Source: Saprospiraceae bacterium (lineage in GTDB: Bacteria > Bacteroidota > Bacteroidia > Chitinophagales > Saprospiraceae). Taken from it: a stretch of 64,000 bases of DNA. A program made the position numbers and the translations under genes. The notes under the pieces are model-generated. The model was given only the letters and a program-made list of their open reading frames with translations. It was not told where the DNA came from and searched no databases. Where the stretch lies: the NCBI GenBank assembly GCA_016714895.1, contig JADKBV010000011.1, positions 1,302,001-1,366,000 on the forward strand, read 5' to 3'. Of this stretch, positions 24,944 to 35,203 are shown in pieces. The first letter of the stretch is position 1. Each line of letters opens with the position of its first letter.

Positions 24944-27900
24944 ATGAAAAAACTTTGTTTTATCCTCTTCTTTTTTCCCGTCTTATTGTTTTCCCAGGAT
25001 ACCACACCACCGGTAATAACGGCACCTGCAAGAGATTCTTCTTTGGCTTGCAGTAATAATCCGAATATATTGTCGACATTGACCTTATGGTACAACAATG
25101 CCGCTTTTGCTATGGCTCAGGATGATTCAGGACAATTTGTCTGGGAAGCAAATCTTACCCTCAATGAAGCTGTCGGTGTTTTTATCAACTCAAGTGATAC
25201 CCTTTGCGGCAATACCAAAAATGTTGTGGTCACATTTACCGCTGTCGACCCTTCAGGCAACAGAAGTACGCCGGTCACCGCACGGTTTTTTACCTTTGAC
25301 AATACAAGACCTTCGTTGGTTGTTCCTCCTAATGTCAGTATATCCTGTACACCGGATATCCGTGATACCCTCATCCGATGGATTAGAAACAAAGGAGGCT
25401 ACCAGGCAGCAGATGATTGTTCTAACATACTAACATGGACCCGATTTCAGTACAGTATATCTCAGGGCAATACCATCATACAAACCGGCGGCGGTACCAT
25501 CAATAACGGACCATATCCGACCATCCCCAACGGAGTATGTAACTGGAGGATGAACATCAATTTTTGGGTTGAAGATGAATGTGGCAATGAAACAGTCACT
25601 TTCGGAACTACTTTTTTTCAGGTCACCGATGATGTGGCCCCTGTTCCGGTCAATCCTCCTTCAGATGTAACGGTATCCTGTGATAAAGTTCCTCCGGTGT
25701 TACCGGTCGTTTTTCTCGATGGTTGTACCGCACAACCTATGGTAAATTTTCAGGAAATTAATTTGAAAGGCACAGACCCTGCTCTTTGTTCCTTTTACCG
25801 GTATGATATTTTTCGGGCATGGAGAGCAAGAGATAATTGTGGCAATGAATATACCCATACACAAAAAATAACTGTTACGGATACCATTGCACCATCACTT
25901 ACTGCGGAAGATACCATTCAGACAACCTGTAGTTTATTCCATTCTGACAGTATTTTTTATACGAATGTCAGTGATATTTGTTCTCCGGTCACGGATTTTA
26001 CCATTGAAAAAAACATAGAACAACCCTCATGTGATTACCGGGCTTTTTACACCTACAGATTTTCGGATGTTTGTGAAAACAGGGACAGTTTTGTTCAGGT
26101 AATTCAGATCGAAAATGATCCGATTGAATGGATTGTTCCACCATCCGATGAGTTATATACCTGCCAGACAATTTTGAATTTTGATCTTTTGTTTGCCGAT
26201 TGGCTGACAAGAAGAGCCAACAGTAGCGCAAGGTCAACATGCGGCGAATTGTTTTCTTTCGTCGCAGTGCCGGGAAGTTATGATATCAACAATCCCGATA
26301 CCTGGCCCGGCATTCATCCCGGTAGTTTTGATACACAGGTGTGTCCTTCTCCAGTTGCAGGATTTGTAAGAGGAGAAAGTGTGGATTTTGTGTACCATGA
26401 TGCATGCGGTCAGATCATCCGGCAGACAGCTCACTTTGGTCTTGCCGATACGGTGGCTCCCGTGATAACCGGATGTATGCCAACTTTATCCGTTGAGGTT
26501 GCTCCTGATGAATGTGCGGCAAACTACAGTCTTATTGTTCCCGGAGCTGTTGATGATTGTACAGAATCCAACAGTCCGGTCATCAGAGTTGTATCTGCGC
26601 CAATCCTGGGTGTCGAACCGACAAATCCCGACTCCAGAGTATTGCCGGTGACCCTTAATATAGGACCTTTTAATCCTGCAGGTTTATTGCCATTAACCGA
26701 TGCAAATGTATTGATAAGGTACAGAAGAGTCGATATGAATGACTTTACCGAGTTTTTTACCATTTTTGATGAAGATAACAACAATCTCGGACGCACTCCC
26801 AATACCATAGCTGAATGTGGAGATATAGAAATGACGATCACATTGCCGCAGTCCAGATTGACCACATGGATGTCTGATGGTTTTATTACCCTTCGGTTTG
26901 AATCCAATGAAGTTCCGGGAATTCCGAGAGCAGAAATCAATCCGTTTTGTGGTGGAAGCATTCAGACCAGTTTATCTTTTGATATTGATGTGACCAATGT
27001 GTTGTTTACTACCGTTCAGTTGGATCAGGACGTACCTTTTGCAGCCGGACCCGGAGATACCATCAGAGGACAATTTCAACCCGGTAATCACTTGGTAACC
27101 TTTAGATATACGGATTGTGCAGGTAATGAAAATGTTTGTTCCACAACCATAGAAGTTCGCGATGAAACCGCCCCGGCATTTACTTGTCCGCCAAACATGA
27201 CGATATCTCTTTCTGAAGCTGTATGTTCTGATACCTTGGTTTTTCCGATATCTTCCCTTGAAGCTATGGACGCCTGCGGAGGTAATTTTATGTACAACAG
27301 AAGAGTACCCACTTCAATGGAAGCATCATTGATTACGTTTGTTTATAATGATATCACCGACAAACATCAGGCAAGAAACAAATCATTTGTTTTTAATAAT
27401 GTTATACCGGTTACACGAAGCAATCGGGACATTGAACTTACATTGGAATTTAACGGAAACAATAATGCTGCTGACAAATATTTTGATCTGTTGGGACCTG
27501 ACGGAACGTATATAGGTTCTTCTGATTCGCGTACAGGGCCAGATAGTTGTGGATTGGTGCAAACAAGTTTTTTTGTAAATGTATCCCGTTTTAATGATTG
27601 GATTTTTAACGGACAGGTTACATTTACCGCTGTGCCTAATGCGGCGGGAGGCGGTATTGGTCCTTGCCGACCTCTGATGCCAAATCAAACGGTCGACGAA
27701 ATCAGTTTTTTGCGTTTGACCATGGTGTATAATGATTTTGCTTACGCTTATGAATTATCCGGTGCTACTATAAATACGTTGATCAATGTACCTCAGGACG
27801 CCATTACAACACCCATACTACTTAATGACGGCACGACACAAATAACTTTTTTTACCGGGGATAATAACGGAAATAAATCAACTTGTACATTTTCCGTTTT

Positions 27901-30900
27901 GGCCAAAGATACCACACCACCTAAAGCTTTATGCAAAAATGCAGCGGTGAGTATCCATCCGTCTGGCATCGAACAAACCTTGCTGTCACCTGATCTGACA
28001 AATAATAACAGCAGCGATGACTGTAGTAACCTCAACTTATTTATTGAGCCGACAACAGTCAATTGCAGTTTGGTCAATACTGACGTGGCGACATTACTGA
28101 TAGTTGAAGATGCCCAAGGCAACAGAGATTCATGTACCGCATTGGTCCGTATCAAACCCTTTGAACTGATGCCATCTTTTTCATCTGGTTTATGTGAAAA
28201 TGATACCTTAAAATTATTTGCCAATCTTCCTCCGACGACAACACCGGGTGCGTTTACTTTTCATTGGAAAGGACCGGGAAATTTTGAATTTTTTACTGAA
28301 AATCCAACCATCCCGAACGTAAACGAATCTTACAGTGGGCTATATTCAGTGACGGTGACCGGTTTTAATATGTGTATTACAGAAGGAAGTGTGTTTGTAA
28401 ATGTGCAACCATTGACAAAACCTGTTCTTACGGCATCTTCAGAATCATTGTGCGAAGGAGAGGAAGTTGTTTTGAATACCACCCAGTTTACCGGAAATAT
28501 TACCTATGACTGGTATGAAGGTATAGCGCCTACAGGAATAAAAATAGCCAGTACTTCCGTGCCGAATCTTGTATTGAGTCCGCTGGGAGGCGTTCATTTT
28601 TATTATGTAATTGCCTCCGGGGATGATTGTACCTCAAGTCCTTCCAATCTGTTAAAAGTTACCATCATCAATCGACCGGTTGCTATGATACAACAGGTTT
28701 TTTATTCTGTATGTGAAGGTGAAACCATTACATTCAACAGTACCAATATTGGAAATGATCTGTCTTACATATGGTCAGGGCCGGGATATTCTTCGACATT
28801 AAAAAATCCGCCTTCGATTACCAATGTCGGTATTCAGAATCAGGGTACCTACACATTGGTGGTTTCAAGAAGCGGATGTGACTCCGATACAGCAAAAGCA
28901 AATGTAATCATTCTGGAAAGTCCGGTTAAACCCGTTATTTCGTCTGCTTTGGTTTTTTGTGAAGGAACCACTTTTTCATTATTGGTATCAAACAACAATA
29001 CCGGAGAAAAATATGAATGGTTTCAAAACGGAGTACTGCGGTTTACAACAACAGAAAACAGTCTGGTTATACCCAATGTACAAACCAACTTTGAAGGCAA
29101 CTGGACCGTGGTCGTGACAAAAGGTAATTGTACTTCTCCGCCGTCAGATATCCGTTCAGTAGCTATTGACAATCTTTTAGAAATCGGTGTTATCAACTCG
29201 GGTCCTGTTTGTGATGGAGATTCCGTACAATTGCAGGCAACTTTTGTCCCGAATGCTACCTATACATGGCAAAGTCCGGACAATAACCAGACCCTTCCGG
29301 GAATATACAATCCAAAAGTTCCCGCAAGAGCAGGGTTTTATAGTGTAACCATCACAACACTAACGGGATGTGAAAATAATGCCGGGACCGTTGTTTCTGT
29401 TATTACGCCACCGGTGATTACGGCATTGAGTTCTGACGTATTGCCATGTATGAACAGTAGCCGTCCCATCCGGTTTTCTCCTTCGGTTTTTCCAATGGAT
29501 AACGGATATTTATATGTTTATACTTCGACTTCAGGATTCTCATCCAATATTGCCAATGCTGTACTTAACAATCCAATACAAAAGGATACCGGATTGTATA
29601 CACTAACGGTCTTTAAAGATGGCTGTCCGTCCATTCCATTTACCATTCCGGTTCGGTTTTTTATGATTCCCGCTACGCCCGAAATTTCCGGTGAAGATTT
29701 TTATTGCAGCGGACAGGAAATTATCCTTGAAAACAATGTATCTGTATCAGGTTCTGATATACAATATATATGGAATACACCTTCACTCGGACAGGTAATG
29801 ACAGATGATCCGACGATCTCTCTTGGTTTGGCAAGTACAACCCTGAACGGTAGTTATACCGTTTCTGTTGAAGCAAACGGATGTGTTTCTGCTCTGTCTC
29901 CACCTTTTGAGGTTGAGGTAAGACCTACTCCGGCAAAACCTTTGCTGAGAGCAAACAGCCCGGTTTGTTATGGCGAAACCCTGTTTTTGGAATCCGATTT
30001 TGAAGATGTCTTGTACCGATGGACGGGACCGGATAATTTTGTTTCAGATTTGTCGATGCCACAAATTTCAGATGTTGACAAAAGACACGAAGGATGGTAT
30101 GTTTTATATTTAGAAAAAAACGGATGTTTTTCCCCAAAAGATTCGGTATTTGTCACTGTAAATGAAGAAATCAAAGTTCCCGTTGTGGAAGGTCAAAGAT
30201 ACTTTTTGTGCAATCAACCTGCTTCTTTTGTTGAAATATGTATTGACCCCAACTCTTTTGTTACAGGCGATCAGTTGTATCTTATCAACGCGCAAACAAT
30301 GGATACCATCACAAGTTTTAATAATCCATGTATTCAGATTGACGGTTCGATGCCGGGATTATTTACCGGAACTAATCTGGTCTACGTTGTCACTAAAAAA
30401 GGAAATTGTTTTTCTTTGCCTTCCAATATTGTTATTGTAGAATTGGATGACGTACCTCAGTTTTTTGCCGGTACGACCCAGGGTAATGAAATCAATGTCT
30501 GTGAATCAGCGATTGTAGACCTTATGGCAAATCATGGTCCACCTGTTTTGGATGTACAATGGTTGTCGACTGACCCTACTGTTTTTTTCAGCAACCCTAA
30601 CGGACAAAATACGACCCTGAGTGGTCTTAAAAACGGAGTGAATACTATCTTTTTGTTTTACAGCTACCGGGGATGTGTTTCTTATTCATCAGATACCATC
30701 AGAGTTTCGGTTGAAGGAAGTCCCGAAGCCGAAAATGATGTTTACACCATTCCTTTTTTCAGCAGTGAAACCCTGAATGTCAAGGATAATGACGACCTAA
30801 ACGGAGTTGTGGATATTAAGATCATTACACCTCCTTCTGACGGTACGGTTACTATCGAAAACGGATCAGTAGTTTTTGAGCCGGGGGTGTCGACAACCGG

Positions 30901-31261
30901 AGAACTCACCTTTGTGTATGAAATTTGTTCGGTGTTGTGTCCGGATTTTTGTTCCAGAGCTACCGTAACGTTGACTATAGATACAGACATAGACTGCAGA
31001 CCTCCGAGTATCATTACGCCCAATGAAGATGGGATCAATGATGCTTTTATCGTTCCGTGTTTGTACAATAATCAGTTTCCTGAGCACCGGATTGTTATTT
31101 TTAATGAATGGGGTAACGAAGTGTTTGCAGAAACCAACTACAAAAATGATTGGAAAGGATTGTACAATGGCAATCCGGTTCCTGCGGGAACCTATTTTTA
31201 TCACCTTGATCTGGCAAATGGCAATAAGCCACTGAGCGGATTTTTAATCATACAAAGATGA
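24944..31261 (+). CDS. Giant T9SS type B surface protein (SprB-like adhesin)
   Basis: About 2105 residues from the ATG at 24944, which starts a signal peptide (MKKLCFILFFFPVLLFSQ); the frame is open further upstream. The first half carries HYR-like units opening with DxTxPP/APV motifs (DTTPPVITAP, DDVAPVPVNPPSDVTVSC, DETAPAFTCPPNMTISLS). The second half carries many Ig/PKD-like units of the type CEGEtixf...YxWxGP. Near the end lies a cadherin-like segment (AENDVYTIPFF), then a type B sorting domain with IITPNEDGINDAF, FNEWGNEVF, WKGLYNGNPVPAGTYFYHL and GFLIIQR. It is a likely cell-surface adhesin, first gene of an operon with its PorP/SprF partner. Confidence 0.9.
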   Translation: MKKLCFILFFFPVLLFSQDTTPPVITAPARDSSLACSNNPNILSTLTLWYNNAAFAMAQDDSGQFVWEANLTLNEAVGVFINSSDTLCGNTKNVVVTFTAVDPSGNRSTPVTARFFTFDNTRPSLVVPPNVSISCTPDIRDTLIRWIRNKGGYQAADDCSNILTWTRFQYSISQGNTIIQTGGGTINNGPYPTIPNGVCNWRMNINFWVEDECGNETVTFGTTFFQVTDDVAPVPVNPPSDVTVSCDKVPPVLPVVFLDGCTAQPMVNFQEINLKGTDPALCSFYRYDIFRAWRARDNCGNEYTHTQKITVTDTIAPSLTAEDTIQTTCSLFHSDSIFYTNVSDICSPVTDFTIEKNIEQPSCDYRAFYTYRFSDVCENRDSFVQVIQIENDPIEWIVPPSDELYTCQTILNFDLLFADWLTRRANSSARSTCGELFSFVAVPGSYDINNPDTWPGIHPGSFDTQVCPSPVAGFVRGESVDFVYHDACGQIIRQTAHFGLADTVAPVITGCMPTLSVEVAPDECAANYSLIVPGAVDDCTESNSPVIRVVSAPILGVEPTNPDSRVLPVTLNIGPFNPAGLLPLTDANVLIRYRRVDMNDFTEFFTIFDEDNNNLGRTPNTIAECGDIEMTITLPQSRLTTWMSDGFITLRFESNEVPGIPRAEINPFCGGSIQTSLSFDIDVTNVLFTTVQLDQDVPFAAGPGDTIRGQFQPGNHLVTFRYTDCAGNENVCSTTIEVRDETAPAFTCPPNMTISLSEAVCSDTLVFPISSLEAMDACGGNFMYNRRVPTSMEASLITFVYNDITDKHQARNKSFVFNNVIPVTRSNRDIELTLEFNGNNNAADKYFDLLGPDGTYIGSSDSRTGPDSCGLVQTSFFVNVSRFNDWIFNGQVTFTAVPNAAGGGIGPCRPLMPNQTVDEISFLRLTMVYNDFAYAYELSGATINTLINVPQDAITTPILLNDGTTQITFFTGDNNGNKSTCTFSVLAKDTTPPKALCKNAAVSIHPSGIEQTLLSPDLTNNNSSDDCSNLNLFIEPTTVNCSLVNTDVATLLIVEDAQGNRDSCTALVRIKPFELMPSFSSGLCENDTLKLFANLPPTTTPGAFTFHWKGPGNFEFFTENPTIPNVNESYSGLYSVTVTGFNMCITEGSVFVNVQPLTKPVLTASSESLCEGEEVVLNTTQFTGNITYDWYEGIAPTGIKIASTSVPNLVLSPLGGVHFYYVIASGDDCTSSPSNLLKVTIINRPVAMIQQVFYSVCEGETITFNSTNIGNDLSYIWSGPGYSSTLKNPPSITNVGIQNQGTYTLVVSRSGCDSDTAKANVIILESPVKPVISSALVFCEGTTFSLLVSNNNTGEKYEWFQNGVLRFTTTENSLVIPNVQTNFEGNWTVVVTKGNCTSPPSDIRSVAIDNLLEIGVINSGPVCDGDSVQLQATFVPNATYTWQSPDNNQTLPGIYNPKVPARAGFYSVTITTLTGCENNAGTVVSVITPPVITALSSDVLPCMNSSRPIRFSPSVFPMDNGYLYVYTSTSGFSSNIANAVLNNPIQKDTGLYTLTVFKDGCPSIPFTIPVRFFMIPATPEISGEDFYCSGQEIILENNVSVSGSDIQYIWNTPSLGQVMTDDPTISLGLASTTLNGSYTVSVEANGCVSALSPPFEVEVRPTPAKPLLRANSPVCYGETLFLESDFEDVLYRWTGPDNFVSDLSMPQISDVDKRHEGWYVLYLEKNGCFSPKDSVFVTVNEEIKVPVVEGQRYFLCNQPASFVEICIDPNSFVTGDQLYLINAQTMDTITSFNNPCIQIDGSMPGLFTGTNLVYVVTKKGNCFSLPSNIVIVELDDVPQFFAGTTQGNEINVCESAIVDLMANHGPPVLDVQWLSTDPTVFFSNPNGQNTTLSGLKNGVNTIFLFYSYRGCVSYSSDTIRVSVEGSPEAENDVYTIPFFSSETLNVKDNDDLNGVVDIKIITPPSDGTVTIENGSVVFEPGVSTTGELTFVYEICSVLCPDFCSRATVTLTIDTDIDCRPPSIITPNEDGINDAFIVPCLYNNQFPEHRIVIFNEWGNEVFAETNYKNDWKGLYNGNPVPAGTYFYHLDLANGNKPLSGFLIIQR

Positions 31262-32220
31262 GAAAAAATCTGACCCGTTATATAATTTGTTTATTTGCTT
31301 TGGTGAGTATGTTTTCGGCGAAAGCCCAACAACAACAAATGTACACCCAGTTTATGTACAATAAACTCAGCCTCAATCCGGGTTTTGCCGGCAATGAAAC
31401 TTATACCAGTTTTACGGTGTTGCATCGCAGCCAATGGATTGGTGTACCCGGCGCTCCGCAGGCTCAGGTTTTTTCAGTCAACTTTCCCAGGATAGCCAAA
31501 AGACTGGGAGCAGGATTAAATGTGGAAAGACAAAGTATAGGCATAACGGAAAAAATCACCTACGAAGGAATGTACGCATACAAATTCCGAATCGGAGCAG
31601 GTACCCTGAGTATGGGGATGAATATCAGCGGAAGATCATATGTCCAGGATTATACCGACCCGAGATTATACGCCATTCAGGGAATACAAAATGACCCTTC
31701 CATCCTGCAGGACCGTTTTTCAAACCATTTGTTTAATGCCGGTTTTGGTGCTTACTACAATACAAAAGTTTTTTTTGCAGGATTGTCTGTACCCAGAATG
31801 ATTCGGGCAGATCTTGATTTTGATACCAATGAGTTTTTTACGTCAGAAGTACGTCACCTGTATCTGATGACCGGAGGAAGTATAGCCTACAAACAGGATT
31901 TCAGATTTGTGCCTCAGGTGATGTTCAGACTGGCTGAAAACAGCCCTTTTACAGCAGACTTCAATTTTATGGCAGTATATAAAGACCGGTATAGTGCCGG
32001 ACTTACCTACAGAACAGGAGGAGGTCCGGGAGATTGGGGTGAATCACTGGACTTTATATTTTCCGTTCAGGCTACAGACAGATGGATGGTCAGTGCAGCT
32101 TATGATATCACCTTGTCTGATATCAGAACCATTGACCACGGAAGTCTGGAGATATGTATGACCTACAACTTATTGCCGAAAAAGATTAAAACGGTTATTG
32201 TAAACCCCCGATATTTCTGA
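31258..32220 (+). CDS. PorP/SprF family T9SS outer-membrane protein
   Basis: 320 residues. A signal peptide ends at FSAKAQ, followed by the family opening QQQQMYTQFMYNKLSLNPGF and YTSFTVLHRSQWIGVPGAP, then beta-barrel strands to the C-terminus. PorP/SprF proteins sit in the outer membrane; SprF is needed to deliver its SprB-type adhesin through T9SS. The ATG overlaps the upstream stop by four bases (ATGA), so translation is coupled to the giant adhesin, which is the likely client. Confidence 0.95.
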   Translation: MRKNLTRYIICLFALVSMFSAKAQQQQMYTQFMYNKLSLNPGFAGNETYTSFTVLHRSQWIGVPGAPQAQVFSVNFPRIAKRLGAGLNVERQSIGITEKITYEGMYAYKFRIGAGTLSMGMNISGRSYVQDYTDPRLYAIQGIQNDPSILQDRFSNHLFNAGFGAYYNTKVFFAGLSVPRMIRADLDFDTNEFFTSEVRHLYLMTGGSIAYKQDFRFVPQVMFRLAENSPFTADFNFMAVYKDRYSAGLTYRTGGGPGDWGESLDFIFSVQATDRWMVSAAYDITLSDIRTIDHGSLEICMTYNLLPKKIKTVIVNPRYF

Positions 32221-34100
32221 TGGTTATGGATTATTTTTACAATAGAAAATGTATATATTCAGAAATTATGTTCAGTTTTTCAAAACGGATTAATGTAGAA
32301 AACAGATTTCTGGATTTTGTTTCCAAAACAAAGACGCATAGGCAGATTTGGTCATTTATACTGGTGTTTATACTTATATTTTTAAGTAATTTTCAGCAAC
32401 TTTCCGGACAACAAAAAAAATTGGATGTCAAAAGTTTTGATAAAATAGTTCTGAACAATGAAACACAAATCAATACCAGGGGCTTGGAGACATTTCCGCA
32501 ATGGATTGGTGATACATTGGCTTTTGTTGCGGGCATCGATGCAGGAAAGGATTATCAGATTGTCATAGCTAGTGGTAAAAAAGATGATAAGTGGTCAGGA
32601 TATACTGAGTTGGGAAAACACATAAATTCCAACTATTTTGAAGGGCCTTTTTCCTATGATACAGTTCACAATATTTTGTATTTTACCAGGGTGGATTATG
32701 ATAAAAAAAGGATACAAAGGGCCAATGCCAAAAAACAGGATAGTATCATCATTAACCTGAGTATCTGGCAATCAGCTTTGGCAAAAGGATCAAAAGCCGA
32801 AAAAATCAATATTCGTGGCGAAGAATATTCTGTCACTGACCCGGCAATCAGTCCCGACGGAGAATATCTGGTTTTTACCTCCGACAGACCGGATGGTTTC
32901 GGCGGCAGAGATTTATATATCGCCCGAAGAGATAAAAACGAATGGGTGGGTATCAGCAACTTGGGTAAAGGTATCAATTCATCCAAAAATGAAGGTTACG
33001 CAAATTTTGCCAATGAACAAACTTTAGTTTTTGCTTCGGATAGGGAAGGGGGACACGGTGGTTTTGATGTGTATTATGTAACTGTTGAAAATCAAATCTG
33101 GTCAGAACCAAAATTGTTGCCAAAACCAATCAACTCTCCTTATGATGACATTCATTTTATCATCGCAGGAAACGGAAAGGAGGGTTATCTGGCTTCCAAT
33201 CGACCCGGAGGCAAAGGAGAAGATGACATCTATCGCTGGTCGGCACCACAATCCGTATGGGTCGAACCGTCCGCTGAACCGGTTATTTCAAAAGATTTTA
33301 ATGAAGAAGTTGATATTGAAGTATGGGTTTTTGAAAAACTTACTTTACTGGCTTTTCCCGATGCAACGGTTCGTTTTACAGAAATAGAGATGTTTAAGGA
33401 GGATGTTCATCTCGACGATCCGACATTAGATATTGTCGATATTGATGATACCGGAAATATGTACCTCAAATGGAACACCATCATGAAAGACGTTTCCTTC
33501 ACTGAATTAAAATCGAATGACAAAGGTAACGCCAATATCAGGTTGAAAAAAAACGTTTACTACAAGGTAGAAAGTTTGTGTGATGTATGTGAAACGGAGA
33601 TAGTCTTTTTTAAACCTTCTTTACACGGTAAAGTCCTCAATATCACGCTACAACCATCTGATGAGGAAGAAACTGTTGAAACCGATGACCCTGAAATGAC
33701 GGATGTCGAAGCTGAAACATTGCTCGGGGACACCCAGGCAGGTTCTGTGTATGTATTGGAAAATCTGTATTACGATTATGACAGTGATAAAATTATTTTA
33801 AGTGAAAAAAATGACCTGGACATCCTTGCTACAAAAATGAAAGAAAACCCGAATCTGCGTATCCTTTTGGAGTCACATACCGATAGCAGAGGCAGCGATG
33901 CTTACAATGTCATTTTATCAAAAAAAAGAGCAACCAATGCCAAAGAATATCTGGTTTCAAAAGGTGTCAATCCAAAAAAAATACTGACCAAAGGTTTGGG
34001 TGAAAGCAGACTCAGGAATCATTGCAAAAACGGAGTGCCTTGTGGTGATGAAGACCACCGCTACAACCGAAGGACGGAAGTGATCATTCTGCCTGAATAA
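32220..34100 (+). CDS. OmpA-family protein with PD40/WD40-like propeller
   Basis: Up to 626 residues. Starts are possible at 32220, 32226 or 32268; the hydrophobic segment SFILVFILIFLSNF acts as a signal sequence. Middle repeats such as DPAISPDGEYLVFTSDRPDG and GGRDLYIARR are PD40-type beta-propeller blades. The C-terminal OmpA domain has YYDYDSDKI, LLESHTDSRGSDAYN, LSKKRATNAKEYL and the closing YNRRTEVIIL, the peptidoglycan-binding loop. It overlaps the PorP/SprF stop by one base, completing an adhesin, translocon partner and wall-anchor operon. Confidence 0.92.
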   Translation: MVMDYFYNRKCIYSEIMFSFSKRINVENRFLDFVSKTKTHRQIWSFILVFILIFLSNFQQLSGQQKKLDVKSFDKIVLNNETQINTRGLETFPQWIGDTLAFVAGIDAGKDYQIVIASGKKDDKWSGYTELGKHINSNYFEGPFSYDTVHNILYFTRVDYDKKRIQRANAKKQDSIIINLSIWQSALAKGSKAEKINIRGEEYSVTDPAISPDGEYLVFTSDRPDGFGGRDLYIARRDKNEWVGISNLGKGINSSKNEGYANFANEQTLVFASDREGGHGGFDVYYVTVENQIWSEPKLLPKPINSPYDDIHFIIAGNGKEGYLASNRPGGKGEDDIYRWSAPQSVWVEPSAEPVISKDFNEEVDIEVWVFEKLTLLAFPDATVRFTEIEMFKEDVHLDDPTLDIVDIDDTGNMYLKWNTIMKDVSFTELKSNDKGNANIRLKKNVYYKVESLCDVCETEIVFFKPSLHGKVLNITLQPSDEEETVETDDPEMTDVEAETLLGDTQAGSVYVLENLYYDYDSDKIILSEKNDLDILATKMKENPNLRILLESHTDSRGSDAYNVILSKKRATNAKEYLVSKGVNPKKILTKGLGESRLRNHCKNGVPCGDEDHRYNRRTEVIILPE

Positions 34101-34108
34101 ACGTTTTA

Positions 34109-34327
34109 TTAGTCCGTTTCTTCTTCTTCCTGGAATTCAAGAATATCTCCCGGTTGGCAATTAAGTGCTTTACATACTGCTTCCAGCGTAGAAAACCGGA
34201 TGGCTTTGGCTTTTCCGGTTTTGAGTATGGACAAATTGGAAAGCGTCAAATCTACCTTTTCAGACAGTTCGTTGAGCGACATCTTTCTTTTGGCCATCAT
34301 TACATCGAGGTTAACTATAATGGGCAT
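34109..34327 (-). CDS. Small XRE/YozG-like helix-turn-helix regulator
   Basis: 72 residues, almost entirely a Cro/C1-type helix-turn-helix (MSLNELSEKVDLTLSNLSIL, then RFSTLEAVCKALNCQPGDIL). This tiny regulator type commonly follows DUF2975 membrane proteins; here it starts four bases after the DUF2975 stop. It probably autoregulates the pair. Confidence 0.9.
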   Translation of the reverse strand: MPIIVNLDVMMAKRKMSLNELSEKVDLTLSNLSILKTGKAKAIRFSTLEAVCKALNCQPGDILEFQEEEETD

Positions 34328-34330
34328 GGA

Positions 34331-34864
34331 TCAGACGGTTAATTCGTTTTCAGACTGAAACTCTGCTCCTTTTTTGAAAATAAGCCCCAAAACAAAGATG
34401 ATGCCTGCAAAAAACAAAATTTCATTGGCATCCCAGTCATATGCGACCTCCACACCTCTTTTCATCAACCATTTGTCATGTGCATTTCCAAAAATGGATA
34501 AAATACCCGCCAAAACTGCCAGATATCCAATATTCCGGATTTTCGAAACCACTTTTGACTGAAATGGTTTGTTGAGATCAAGATGCTGAAAAATGGCTAC
34601 AACCTGATATGCCATTATAGTCTTCAGCAATATGATACTTACTATATAGGAAGCAAGCATATGATAATGCCAAATACTGTATTCATAAACATTCCCAATG
34701 CCCAGACCGAATGACGGCCCTTCCGGTCCCTGAGGCTCCGGTCCGATAAACAGACTGATAATATAGTGTGTGAGCATAGTGCCGGCAGCGAGGGCAAGTC
34801 CGATAAAAACTATCATGAAGATAACATGCATGAAGGTTATGATAAATGGATTTTTTGTTTTCAT
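34331..34864 (-). CDS. DUF2975 membrane protein
   Basis: About 177 residues from the ATG at 34864; an upstream ATG at 34906 adds a non-hydrophobic stretch. Four membrane segments lie near residues 10-35, 70-95, 115-130 and 145-165. Layout and neighbour fit DUF2975, an uncharacterised family that pairs with a YozG-like regulator. Confidence 0.8.
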   Translation of the reverse strand: MKTKNPFIITFMHVIFMIVFIGLALAAGTMLTHYIISLFIGPEPQGPEGPSFGLGIGNVYEYSIWHYHMLASYIVSIILLKTIMAYQVVAIFQHLDLNKPFQSKVVSKIRNIGYLAVLAGILSIFGNAHDKWLMKRGVEVAYDWDANEILFFAGIIFVLGLIFKKGAEFQSENELTV

Positions 34865-35120
34865 GTTTTTAAAATGTTTATGAATAAGTTCAAAATGAAT
34901 TCTCATCTGATTTTTTTGAAAATCCCTGAAAAAAAGATGATTAACGGCACAAATATCAATATAAATTTATTGATAAACAATAAAAATATATTTTATTTTA
35001 AAAAATATAGACTAACATTCATTTTTTTCGGACGATGGATTTTGTACCAAACCACAATGTTGGATTCCGGATTACCCCGAAACGATAGTGTTAAAAAAAT
35101 TAAAAAATTTAGTTTGCCTG

Positions 35121-35151
35121 TTGTTATTCTCCCCGACGAACATTAACTTTG
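35121..35151 (+). promoter_or_regulatory. Strong Bacteroidota promoter
   Basis: TTG (35121-35123), 20 bases, then TAACTTTG (35144-35151) is a near-perfect match to the consensus. It lies 52 bases before the ATG at 35204. Confidence 0.65.
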
Positions 35152-35203
35152 TTTTACTAAATTGTTTACACTGTATTTTAAAACCTATTAATGGAATCAA
35201 TCT

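Noticed and set aside
24751..25098. A 115-residue minus-strand gene opposite the adhesin start
   Set aside because: It lies over the promoter, leader and signal-peptide region of the giant adhesin and has no recognisable features; shadow frame.
34086..34112. Bidirectional terminator between the OmpA gene and HTH gene
   Set aside because: Only a weak AT-rich palindrome (AATAAACGTTTTATT) is present; stem too weak to call.
35128..35150. Third copy of the second REP-like family
   Set aside because: Only CCCCGACGAACATTAAC resembles the tail of the repeat; the hairpin part is missing and the site is better explained as a promoter.
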